Positions 1 through 7,005 of a stretch of 35,975 bases of DNA are shown here, piece by piece (within the stretch, counting starts at the first letter, position 1; the number at the start of each line of letters is the position of its first letter). The stretch is from Desulfobacterales bacterium (GTDB taxonomy: Bacteria; Desulfobacterota; Desulfobacteria; Desulfobacterales; Desulfosalsimonadaceae), in contig JALOPH010000005.1 in NCBI GenBank assembly GCA_025453995.1, forward strand, positions 1 through 35,975, given 5' to 3'. The notes under the pieces were generated by a model. The model made no database searches and was not told the DNA's origin. It saw nothing but the letters and a program-made list of their open reading frames with translations. Made by a program: the position numbers and the translations under genes.

Positions 1-1026
1 GTCGCTTATGTGTATGACAATGCCCTGGCCATGATCTGCTATATCCATCAAAAAACCGCCGACGGGCAAAGGCGGGCGCGGATTCTGGCCGATTCATTTT
101 TATATGCCATGTCTCATGACCGCTATTACCAGGACGGCAGACTGCGAAACGCTTACTCCGCCCGCCAATTGATCGATAGGGATACGGGCAGGGCGAACCT
201 GCCGGGTTTCTGGAACGCCGATACCCTGCAATGGCAGGAGGACAGGGAACAGGTGGGCACCCATACCGGCAACATGGCCTGGGCCGGCATCGCCCTGGCC
301 CAATATTTTAACAGTTACGGCGGAGAAGCCTATAAAACAGCGGCAATCGCCGTCGGTAGCTGGATACAGAATCATGCTTTTGCAGAAGATGCCGGGTATT
401 CCGGCGGATATGCCGGGTGGGAGCCCGATGCGGAGAGGCTCTTGTGGAAATCAACGGAACATAACCTCGACGTATATGCATGTTTTATCTGGCTGCATAT
501 CATCACAGGAGACAGGGACTGGCTGCAAAGATCGCGGCATGCCAGGCGGTTTGTGGAATCCATGTGGGCCGGTGATCATTTCTGGATCGGCACAAGGCCC
601 GAATCCGGCGTCATTGATAAAGACAGGCCGGCCCTGGATGTGCAGGCATGGTCGGTTCTTTCGTTTAAATCTTATACGCCTGCGCTGAGCTGGGCAAAAC
701 AGTATTGTTATGCCGAGGCTGACGGCTTCAAAGGGTTTGATTACAACACGGACAAAGACGGCATCTGGTTTGAGGGAACCGCCCAGATGTCGCTTGCATA
801 TTTTGCTGTAGGAGAAAAAGATACGTCGGATTTGTATTCAGGCGAATTGAAGCGCGCCCAGTCGTCGGCTCGCAACCACAATGGCAAAGGAATTGTTGCG
901 GCTTCCCGGGACCATGTCAGCACGGGACTCGGCACATTCTACTTCAACCGCCTGCATGTGGGCGCTACAGCGTGGTATATTTTTGCGGACGAGAGGATCA
1001 ATCCGTTCGTGGGAAAACGCTATTGA
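1..1026 (+). CDS. alpha/alpha-toroid (six-hairpin glycosidase-like) protein, C-terminal part
   Basis: The frame is open from the first base and closes with TGA at 1024-1026, so the gene begins upstream of the window; the GTG at 10 is not a credible start. The visible 341 residues alternate helices rich in Trp, Tyr and Ala, for example YDNALAMICYIHQ near the beginning, MAWAGIALAQYF near residue 95 and STEHNLDVYACF near 157. This pattern is typical of proteins folded as an alpha/alpha toroid, the fold of many glycoside hydrolases and lyases. I cannot see a diagnostic catalytic signature, so the substrate is unknown, and the missing N-terminus could carry a signal peptide. Its stop codon overlaps the end of the convergent gene by 7 bp. 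The fold assignment is moderately supported; an enzymatic role is inference. Confidence 0.6.
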   Translation, partial: VAYVYDNALAMICYIHQKTADGQRRARILADSFLYAMSHDRYYQDGRLRNAYSARQLIDRDTGRANLPGFWNADTLQWQEDREQVGTHTGNMAWAGIALAQYFNSYGGEAYKTAAIAVGSWIQNHAFAEDAGYSGGYAGWEPDAERLLWKSTEHNLDVYACFIWLHIITGDRDWLQRSRHARRFVESMWAGDHFWIGTRPESGVIDKDRPALDVQAWSVLSFKSYTPALSWAKQYCYAEADGFKGFDYNTDKDGIWFEGTAQMSLAYFAVGEKDTSDLYSGELKRAQSSARNHNGKGIVAASRDHVSTGLGTFYFNRLHVGATAWYIFADERINPFVGKRY

Positions 1027-2294
1027 TGTCTGATGGATATGGATATCGCATCCGGGCCTTTGCGCGCCGCCGTCATCCGTTTATCCGCATTGCCCTCATC
1101 CTTTACCCTTCCTTTGCGGATCAGTCCCAGAAGATTGTTCTCCAGGACCCGGGCATCGGTTTTGTCCTCTGCAGAAAACGGCAGGATCAGCGCCGGCCAT
1201 ATCATTGCCATGATGGAGCGTCCGGGAATCGAATGGTCGTTAAATGCTTGAGCAGGCGACATGTCGCTTGAAATAACGGCGCAGACATTCATGCTCATGT
1301 TTGACAGGCTGAAGGGAAACACCGGTCCGCCCTGCATGCCGTTTTGCATTGGAATGGTTGTTTCAAAACACGGCCAGGCCGCCCGGCTTGACCCGTTGGC
1401 AAACACGCCGGTCACTCTGCCGATCCTCATTTCCAGATTTTGAACCATCTGAGCGTAAAGACCATCGGCGTTTGCATTCAACGCCTGCCACTCATTGGCC
1501 GTGCCGGAAAACCCGATGGCGGCCACTTCATCGCCGATTTTGGGAATTTTGCTGTCAAGCCCGATCTGGAACGAAAAGCCGGGCCCTGTATAATCGGGGG
1601 GAAGTTCAACGGCGCATAAGGCGATATTGAGTTCCGGCACCATGCTGACGCCCTGGATGACGCAGGGGAGGGCAAGGTTGTCGGCATGGTAAACCGCTTT
1701 GATTTTTTCATTATCAACGTCAAAAAGCTCTCCGGTATGGACGTTAAGCTCATGAATCGCGGTTGACGGATATGTGGGTTTCGGGTGGGGGACAAGCTTG
1801 TGTAAGTAAAATTGATGGCATGTTGTCATGACGATGGCTTTGCGGCTGGCGGCGACAACGATAAAACCGGAACCGCTCAGCTTCACAAGCCCGTCCGGGC
1901 TGAATGCAAAAAAGGAGATCAGGATTTTATCCAGCTTGCTTTTGACGGTTCCTGCGGACGCGGCGCTTCGCCATTGCGACGTATCCTTCAAGATTGCCGA
2001 TTCATCCGCTGATGGCGCATCAAGTCCCGAATCCGGAAGGTTTTTTTGGGCAGAATAAACCCCCCGCAGCCGAAATTCGGTTAAAGCCTGAATGATTTTA
2101 GGCCTGAATGCTTCGTCAAAATGTTTTTGGGATAATGTTTTGTCAATTTTTTCGACCAGGTAAATAACGCCGGTCTTTTTCAATATAACGACTTTCCCTT
2201 TTGCCTTGGATACAAAAACCCCCATATCGCCAAATGCGTAAGTGGCAATGTGATCATCTTCAAAAACTTTCCAGATTTCAATATTGGCGCTCAT
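1020..2294 (-). CDS. trypsin-fold protein with apparently degenerate catalytic triad
   Basis: This is a 424-residue protein. Residues 1-85 form a separate domain without a motif I recognise. Residues about 125-375 read as a trypsin-like serine protease fold: GSGFIV (141-146) precedes MTTCH, where His160 fits the catalytic His; ELNIALCAVEL fits the DIALL strand but has Asn223 in place of Asp; and NGMQGGPVF fits the GNSGGP loop but has Gln321 where the nucleophilic Ser should be. If this alignment is right, the protein cannot cleave peptides by the usual mechanism and may serve as a binding module. No signal peptide is visible, so it is probably cytoplasmic. It has no co-directional neighbour nearby and overlaps the preceding convergent gene by 7 bp. 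The frame is well supported; the loss of activity is inferred from two positions. Confidence 0.7.
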   Translation of the reverse strand: MSANIEIWKVFEDDHIATYAFGDMGVFVSKAKGKVVILKKTGVIYLVEKIDKTLSQKHFDEAFRPKIIQALTEFRLRGVYSAQKNLPDSGLDAPSADESAILKDTSQWRSAASAGTVKSKLDKILISFFAFSPDGLVKLSGSGFIVVAASRKAIVMTTCHQFYLHKLVPHPKPTYPSTAIHELNVHTGELFDVDNEKIKAVYHADNLALPCVIQGVSMVPELNIALCAVELPPDYTGPGFSFQIGLDSKIPKIGDEVAAIGFSGTANEWQALNANADGLYAQMVQNLEMRIGRVTGVFANGSSRAAWPCFETTIPMQNGMQGGPVFPFSLSNMSMNVCAVISSDMSPAQAFNDHSIPGRSIMAMIWPALILPFSAEDKTDARVLENNLLGLIRKGRVKDEGNADKRMTAARKGPDAISISIRHQ

Positions 2295-2528
2295 GATCCA
2301 TATATCTTTATAAAAATGTGTTTAAATTCAGATAACCGATTGCACTGTTTTTCCCAAAAGATAACACACGACCCTGCGGAACGCAATGCCGGATTCAAAT
2401 TCCTTTTTTTGAGAAACTTTTTTTAAAAATTCGGGTTTAACAGAATCATAAAGGGTTCAACGGATTATTCGGCCGATATGAAGTTGATATGAATTTAATC
2501 AAATCATAATCAAACAAGGAGAAGATCA

Positions 2529-2999
2529 ATGAGAAAATGGAGTAAATGCATTGCGCTTGCAATGATGGCTTTCATGATTGCCGGGGGGGTTGCGCTGGCC
2601 GCGAACGGTTCGTGTCAGGCGAATAAAAACTCGGTCCAGGCAAAAAACCAGGCATGCAAGGGAGCCGCGCTTCGCCCCTGCCTGCTGATCATCAACGGTG
2701 ATCCGGTGACGGTTTCAGGAACTGTTTATGAAGCACTCTACGCAGGCCAGGGCCTGACAGTGGACACCGGCGAAGGACTGGTCACTGTCTATGGCTTCGG
2801 GCCACAATGGTACTGGGACCTGCTGGGTGTTGACAAGCCGGATGTGGGTGAAGAGGTTGAGATAGAAGCTGTGGCAGTGAAGTTCAGCGATGGCACGGAA
2901 AAAATCATCGCCATCTCCATCACCATCGGCGACGATGCGGTTGAGTTAAGGGATGAAAACGGCAGGCCGATGTGGAGGTGCAAAGGCCGGTTGTTGTAG
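2529..2999 (+). CDS. small secreted protein of unknown function
   Basis: This is a 156-residue protein with a clear Sec signal peptide: MRKWSK, a hydrophobic stretch to about residue 22, and a probable cut after VALA. A strong ribosome binding site (AAGGAG, just upstream) supports the ATG. The mature part begins with a Lys/Asn/Gln/Cys-rich linker containing two Cys, then a beta-rich region from about residue 50 (PVTVSGTVYEA, GLVTVYGFGPQWYW, VGEEVEIEAVAV), which reads like a small OB-type barrel. It ends in NGRPMWRCKGRLL. Proteins of this pattern occur in Desulfobacterales as hypothetical exported proteins. It stands alone with about 230 bp of non-coding DNA upstream, in which I see no convincing promoter. 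The periplasmic location is well supported; the function is unknown. Confidence 0.7.
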   Translation: MRKWSKCIALAMMAFMIAGGVALAANGSCQANKNSVQAKNQACKGAALRPCLLIINGDPVTVSGTVYEALYAGQGLTVDTGEGLVTVYGFGPQWYWDLLGVDKPDVGEEVEIEAVAVKFSDGTEKIIAISITIGDDAVELRDENGRPMWRCKGRLL

Positions 3000-3030
3000 A
3001 TCCCATTTTCTTTGCTTGTACAAATAACAG

Positions 3031-3058
3031 GCAGGGGCGAATCATTATTCGCCCCTGC
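3031..3058. repeat. perfect inverted repeat, GC-rich hairpin
   Basis: Arms of 12 bp (GCAGGGGCGAAT at 3031-3042 and its exact complement at 3047-3058) surround a four-base loop. There is no T-run after the stem on either strand, so this looks like a dispersed palindromic repeat rather than an intrinsic terminator. It ends just before the nucleotidyltransferase remnant, and a second small palindrome (AGGCAT/ATGCCT, 3061-3075) follows at once. Confidence 0.7.
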
Positions 3059-3280
3059 TCAGGCATCCGATGCCTCCCGGGATTTTTCGTAAAAAACGAT
3101 TCCAACCCGTTTTATATGGTCAATAACGTCAGGATCGCTGATCTGATGAAAGATAGACAGATCAAAGGTATACGGCAACAGCAGGTCATCGATTTCATCC
3201 ATAACGCGATGGAGTATTTCAAGATTCAGATCTTGATTGCCCGTCAGGGTCAAATCAATAGTCTCCCGAATTGATTTCAT
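3059..3280 (-). pseudogene. MNT-type nucleotidyltransferase, N-terminally truncated remnant
   Basis: The 73 residues correspond to the C-terminal half of small MNT-type nucleotidyltransferases (MntA antitoxin-like): TIDLTLTG, MDEIDDLLLPYTFDLSIFHQI, and the end DVIDHIKRVGIVFYEK. In this family a first half of roughly 30 residues carries the GSRARG and DxD catalytic motifs. Here an in-frame TGA lies directly before the ATG at 3280, and neither motif nor a coding continuation is visible upstream. The usual HEPN-domain partner gene is also absent. I read it as the relic of a HEPN/MNT toxin-antitoxin pair. It could still be expressed as a short protein, but without the active site it cannot transfer nucleotides. 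Confidence 0.75.
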
Positions 3281-3421
3281 TCAATTGCCAGATATAATTG
3301 ATTCTTGCTTATGCGCTTTTTTTTTAGAAATGAAATCAGGACAGAGTTGCTATTTTAACAAATTTATTTTTTTATTGCGTCAAGAGTGTAGGTCTGACAC
3401 TGTTCTGGTCTGCCAGGTTTG

Positions 3422-3763
3422 TCAATCAATTAATTGATCGACCTTGATGCCCATTGCTTCTGCTAATTTCATCAGGGTAGATTTTCTTGGATTTATTGCA
3501 TTGCTTTCCAGTCTTGCAAGGGCTGATTGCTTCATCCCTGCTTTAGATGCCAATTCTGCTTGAGTTAATTTTAAATATTCACGCCATGCCTTTATAAGAC
3601 TATCCCCCCGGACATTTGCTTTTACAACCTCATTCGGAAACCAAATATCTGATTCATAAGATATTTGGTTATGTAACAGTTTCTGGTATTCGTTCCAGGG
3701 GATAACGGCAAATGCAGGCTTTCCATTTTGCTTTATGATTTGAGGATCAATATGTACGCTCAT
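3422..3763 (-). CDS. XRE-family antitoxin
   Basis: This is a 113-residue protein, probably the antitoxin of the pair with the gene just upstream. Residues 1-60 resemble a Phd/RelB-type antitoxin N-terminus (KPAFAVIPWNEYQKLL). Residues about 58-113 form a helix-turn-helix of the Xre/Cro type (LTQAELASKAGMKQSALARLES and STLMKLAEAMGI). Its start lies 17 bp inside the end of the toxin gene, so the two are translationally coupled in the toxin-first order seen in HigBA-type modules. It should bind the toxin and repress the shared promoter at 4014-4041, where a palindrome covers the -35 box. Family and pairing are well supported. Confidence 0.88.
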   Translation of the reverse strand: MSVHIDPQIIKQNGKPAFAVIPWNEYQKLLHNQISYESDIWFPNEVVKANVRGDSLIKAWREYLKLTQAELASKAGMKQSALARLESNAINPRKSTLMKLAEAMGIKVDQLID

Positions 3764-4007
3764 CTCTTTTTTTTACCTCTTGTATTTCGATAATTTTAAC
3801 GACACGGAGATAATTGAATAAGACTCGATATCGGCCAACCCTCAAACGGTAATCATACGGATGATTTTTCAGTTCGGTGATATCAAGGTGTTCCCAATTC
3901 GGAAATGCAATCAACCTGTCAACATTTTCAAGTATAGCCTCTCTGTAATGTGCCGGAATCCTTTTCATTTGCTTACGTGCCCGGTTATGCCAAAGAATTT
4001 TATTCAT
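3747..4007 (-). CDS. RelE/ParE-superfamily toxin
   Basis: This is an 86-residue basic protein with the RelE/ParE fold pattern: an N-terminal helix (HNRARKQMKRIPAHYREAIL), a middle segment HLDITELKNHPYDYRLRVGRYRVLFNY typical of the beta core, and a short strand KIIEIQEVKKR at the end. The core R-x-G-x-YR-V motif (LRVGRYRVLF) is intact. RelE-type members cut ribosome-bound mRNA, while ParE-type members attack gyrase; the sequence alone does not decide which. It is the first gene of a two-gene operon with the XRE antitoxin. There is no ribosome binding site, and the predicted transcription start falls on the ATG, so the message may be leaderless. Confidence 0.88.
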   Translation of the reverse strand: MNKILWHNRARKQMKRIPAHYREAILENVDRLIAFPNWEHLDITELKNHPYDYRLRVGRYRVLFNYLRVVKIIEIQEVKKRDERTY

Positions 4008-4013
4008 GATTTG

Positions 4014-4041
4014 TTTATAACGCCATATGACATAATGTCAA
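4014..4041 (-). promoter_or_regulatory. toxin-antitoxin promoter with palindromic operator
   Basis: On the minus strand a perfect -35 box (TTGACA, 4041-4036) is separated by 16 bp from TATAAA (4019-4014). A palindrome, TGACAT-A-ATGTCA (4028-4040), overlaps the -35 box and is placed to let the XRE antitoxin block RNA polymerase. The expected start point, about seven bases past the -10, is at or next to the first base of the toxin ATG (4007). The elements are seen in the sequence; regulation is inferred. Confidence 0.65.
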
Positions 4042-4197
4042 TATAAAAATAACATATTATAACATTTAAGCCGGTTGATTTTGTGGAGGCTTATCTTTAA
4101 ACAAACAGTCTGTATAAATCAGCTACAAAAAAGTGATATTTCAAAAAAGCCTGTGATTTCGCTTTGCGGTATTTTGCCAGTAAGCAGCTTTGCATTT

Positions 4198-4265
4198 CGT
4201 TCTCGTACTCCTTCGCGTACTCGTAATCGGCTTTTTTTATATCGAGTACGAGCACGAGCACGAGA
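4198..4265. repeat. CGAGTACGAG-type intergenic repeat, copy 1
   Basis: A cluster of short inverted units: TCTCGTACTC (4201-4210) and CGTACTCGTAATCG (4216-4229) face CGAGTACGAG (4243-4252) and further CACGAG units. It can fold into a long imperfect hairpin. CGTACTCGTAATCG and CGAGTACGAGCA recur exactly in the copy at 8430-8506. It occupies much of the 306-bp gap between the toxin gene and the Cys-rich protein gene; apart from the toxin promoter I see nothing else in that gap. Confidence 0.75.
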
Positions 4266-4313
4266 ACCGTCCGTTAAAAACCGGACTGAGCACGACAAGT
4301 TCTTTAGACGCCA

Positions 4314-4952
4314 CTATGATTGTATGTGTTTCCCGCTGTCACCCATCCCATCCCTTACCCTCCTGATCCTCACCAGTCCCGGACTTTTGTGAAGATACAT
4401 CAACGCTGAATCGCACCCCCTATTCATAAAGAATCGTTCCAGGGATTCAAACAGGACCGGCTGGTCGGGCCAGGTGTAAATCTTTTTAGCATCCTCAAAG
4501 GCTTTCCATTGGGCAAGGGCTTCCGGATTCTGTCCAATGGCCTGTGATTCCGCCTCGTCGCACAAAAAAAATTCGCAGACAACCGGCTTGATCTTCCACA
4601 CGCAGCCGGATTCAGACAGGTAGATACATTTATATTCGAATTTCGGGTGTTGGACGGCATGTTCCATCAGGTCGCGCTCAACAGGATTGGAAACCAGCAT
4701 ATTGACGACCATGTCGGCAAAGAACGTGATGATCCCGTCTTTGGCGCAGCAGGCGGACAGGCGGCTCTGGTAGCACTTTTGGGTGCAGATGCCGGTGAAA
4801 TGGGCTTCCAGGAATTCTCCCACCTGCTCTCGGAAAAGCAGATAATCCTTAATCTGAACAAGAAGATTTTCTCTGCTTTCAGCGCCCATAGCCTCAATCT
4901 GCCGACGGATCATGGTCAGCGCTTCAATTTGTTCAGCCTGATATGTGTTCAT
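4314..4952 (-). CDS. Cys-rich YkgJ-like protein
   Basis: This is a 212-residue protein, the last gene of the four-gene operon. Its ATG overlaps the end of the aminotransferase gene by 4 bp, so translation is probably coupled. The middle part holds spaced cysteines: CTQKCYQSRLSACC at about residues 56-69, then CIYLSESGCVWKIKPVVCEFFLC at about 109-131. This resembles the YkgJ/CxxCxxCC proteins thought to hold zinc or an iron-sulfur cluster, whose function is mostly unknown. There is no signal peptide or membrane segment. The C-terminal tail (RIRRVRDGMGDSG) is basic. Metal binding is inferred from the Cys spacing, and a role in maturing or feeding electrons to the radical SAM enzyme of the operon is only a guess. 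Confidence 0.6.
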   Translation of the reverse strand: MNTYQAEQIEALTMIRRQIEAMGAESRENLLVQIKDYLLFREQVGEFLEAHFTGICTQKCYQSRLSACCAKDGIITFFADMVVNMLVSNPVERDLMEHAVQHPKFEYKCIYLSESGCVWKIKPVVCEFFLCDEAESQAIGQNPEALAQWKAFEDAKKIYTWPDQPVLFESLERFFMNRGCDSALMYLHKSPGLVRIRRVRDGMGDSGKHIQS

Positions 4953-6199
4953 GATTCCATTTCTTTTCGCACCTCCGGAAAGACTTCGTCGGCTGTTTCC
5001 AGAGTATAATCGATGTCCTCATCCGTATGAGCCGCGCAGATGAACCAGTTGTGATGGGGATGCAAGAAAATTCCCCGGCTGATCATATGCCGGCTGAAAG
5101 CCTGGATGTGATAGAGGTCCGGGTCATCGTCAAAGGTCAGATAGGGCAGGGCGGCCGGACCGGAAGCCGTGACCCGGAACCCGTGCTTTTGCCCCAATTC
5201 TTCAAGACCGGTTTTTAATTTTCTGCCCAGGCGCTCCATTTTTGGGATGGCATCGGTGGATTCAAGGATGGAGAGGGTTTTTAAGGCCGCGGCCATGGGC
5301 GCCGGGGAAGACCAGAACGTGCCGGCGAAAAATACAGCCTCGGCTGACTCGCGAAAATTTTTTCGTCCCATAGCCGCGGATATGGGATGTCCGTTGGCCA
5401 TGGCCTTGGCCACGCAGAGAATGTCCGGGTCGATGTTGAAATAATGAGGGCTGCACCGGACATCTAAGCGAAAGCAGGCCCGTATGTCATCCACAATCAA
5501 AACAATCCCTTCCCGGTCGCAGATTTTGCGGACGCCTTCCCAGAATCCACCCGCCGGCATTTCCTGGGCTGCATACGTGGGATGGTGGTAGGGGGTGAGG
5601 ATAATGCCGGCAATCCGGTCCTTATGGCCATCGGCCAGATTTTCCAAATCATCCAGGCGATTCCATCTCATGGAAAGGATATGCTTTTTTTCATCATCCA
5701 GCACGCCGCCGGGGTATGCGGTGCACCAGGCATGGGCCCCGTGATACGCGCCTCTGGCCATCACGATTTTTTCACGGCCGGTATATTCCCTGGCGATCCG
5801 GATCGCCCAGGTGGTGACGTCCGATCCGTTTTTGGCAAACGCGGCCCAGTCGGCAGCCGGTATCAGGGATGTCAGGCGCTCGGCTAAATCAACCATCAGG
5901 CGGGTCGGATGATTGAAGCAGCTTCCTTTTGCCATCTGCTCCCTGACAGCGTCTTCGACCTCGGGGTGATTGTGGCCAAGGACCACCGGCCCGTAGCCGC
6001 ATTGGAAATCGATGTATTGATTGCCGTCCACATCCCAGAAATGCCCGCCCTGTGCCCGGTCTGCAAAATACGGGCATGCGCCGGGAAGCACGAACGCCGG
6101 GTTCTGGTGGCCGTAAATCCCTTCGGGAATGACTGCCGCCGCCCGGGCAAACAACTCCAAAGATTTGGCGTATGCATATGGTTTTTGTTTTTCCTGCAT
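4949..6199 (-). CDS. class III PLP-dependent aminotransferase / aminomutase-like enzyme
   Basis: This is a 416-residue enzyme with the class III aminotransferase pattern of the glutamate-1-semialdehyde aminomutase group: FWDVDGNQYIDFQCGYGPVVLGHNHP (about 54-79), KNGSDVTTWAIRIAR (133-147), and CVAKAMANGHPISA with Lys265 as the likely PLP-binding residue. The usual DEVxxGFR reads DDIRACFR (237-244), so the Glu is replaced by Asp. This, and the absence of other haem genes, argues against it being hemL. The substrate is probably an amino group donor plus an aldehyde or ketone made by the neighbouring enzymes. It is third in the operon, 14 bp after the SCP2-like gene, and overlaps the Cys-rich gene. 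The family is certain; the substrate is unknown. Confidence 0.85.
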   Translation of the reverse strand: MQEKQKPYAYAKSLELFARAAAVIPEGIYGHQNPAFVLPGACPYFADRAQGGHFWDVDGNQYIDFQCGYGPVVLGHNHPEVEDAVREQMAKGSCFNHPTRLMVDLAERLTSLIPAADWAAFAKNGSDVTTWAIRIAREYTGREKIVMARGAYHGAHAWCTAYPGGVLDDEKKHILSMRWNRLDDLENLADGHKDRIAGIILTPYHHPTYAAQEMPAGGFWEGVRKICDREGIVLIVDDIRACFRLDVRCSPHYFNIDPDILCVAKAMANGHPISAAMGRKNFRESAEAVFFAGTFWSSPAPMAAALKTLSILESTDAIPKMERLGRKLKTGLEELGQKHGFRVTASGPAALPYLTFDDDPDLYHIQAFSRHMISRGIFLHPHHNWFICAAHTDEDIDYTLETADEVFPEVRKEMES

Positions 6200-6213
6200 A
6201 TTTTTTACCTCCT

Positions 6214-7005
6214 TCAGACGCCCATTATTTTTCCGAACCGGTAGAGAAAAATGCTCGCTTTGTCAATGAGCGGCAGCAGACCGCGAATCTTGATCTCTTG
6301 CCCCAATCCGATGGCAGTGACCGCATTTAGCGCACCGTCAATGAGTTTTTTCGCCGCATCCGGGCCTGCAAATTCCATGACGGCGTTGGCATGGCGGACC
6401 GGCTGGTTGAACGTGGATTCAAAAATATATCCACCGTTATGAGACAGCTTAGTAAATGTCCCGAACGGTCCGTCCGGCAGGATCCTTACCAGAAGCGTGC
6501 CAAAAGGAGTTTCATCGGCAATTGAACGAAGGGAAGCGTCATCTGAGGCAACGGTCGCCATGCCGCCCAGCATGGCATGGAGCCCGATTCGAACCTGAAA
6601 ATTTTTAGTCTTTTCATCAACGGCTTTTTTGCCGTCGCCTTCCAGGTAATATTGAAGCCGCTCGGCCAGTTTGGGGAATTCTCTGATCAGGAAAAGCAGG
6701 TGAAAAAAGCCTTTTCGAAGCCCCGGCCGGACATCCTCGCCGTCAAACATCCGGTTAAGCAGTTCCGGTTTTTTAAATGTGAGCCGGATATCAGGTGACT
6801 GGTGCATTCCGATCCCGTGCCGGATTTTTCCGCCTTCGATTCTCAGATGGGACGAAGGTCCGTTTTTGACCTCAAATTGAAGAATCAGGCGTTTGTCTGA
6901 AATGGCGGAAGCCGCGATGGTGTCAAAATCAACCAGGTCCTCCATGAGCGGTAGAACCGCTTTCAGAAAAAGACTGGCGCGCAATATCTCATCCATGGTG
7001 ATCAC
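6214..7005 (-). CDS. SCP2-like (sterol carrier) domain protein
   Basis: This is a 263-residue soluble protein. Residues about 20-125 have the pattern of SCP2-type lipid-binding domains: KRLILQFEVKNGPSSHLRIEGGKIRHG, then the SPDIRLTFKKPELLNRMFDG segment that ends the beta sheet and starts the last helices. The second half (DETPFGTLLVRI, NGGYIFESTF, DAAKKLIDGALNAVTAIGLG) does not match a family I know. There is no signal peptide. Its ATG overlaps the stop of the radical SAM gene by 4 bp (7002-7005), so the two are coupled. In such an operon an SCP2 domain suggests that the substrate is hydrophobic and carried by this protein; that is inference. Confidence 0.65.
   Translation of the reverse strand: MITMDEILRASLFLKAVLPLMEDLVDFDTIAASAISDKRLILQFEVKNGPSSHLRIEGGKIRHGIGMHQSPDIRLTFKKPELLNRMFDGEDVRPGLRKGFFHLLFLIREFPKLAERLQYYLEGDGKKAVDEKTKNFQVRIGLHAMLGGMATVASDDASLRSIADETPFGTLLVRILPDGPFGTFTKLSHNGGYIFESTFNQPVRHANAVMEFAGPDAAKKLIDGALNAVTAIGLGQEIKIRGLLPLIDKASIFLYRFGKIMGV

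Noticed and set aside
4949-6199. hemL (glutamate-1-semialdehyde aminomutase) or the hopanoid aminotransferase HpnO
   Set aside because: The DEV motif is changed to DDI, no haem or hopanoid gene is nearby, and the operon does not match either pathway.
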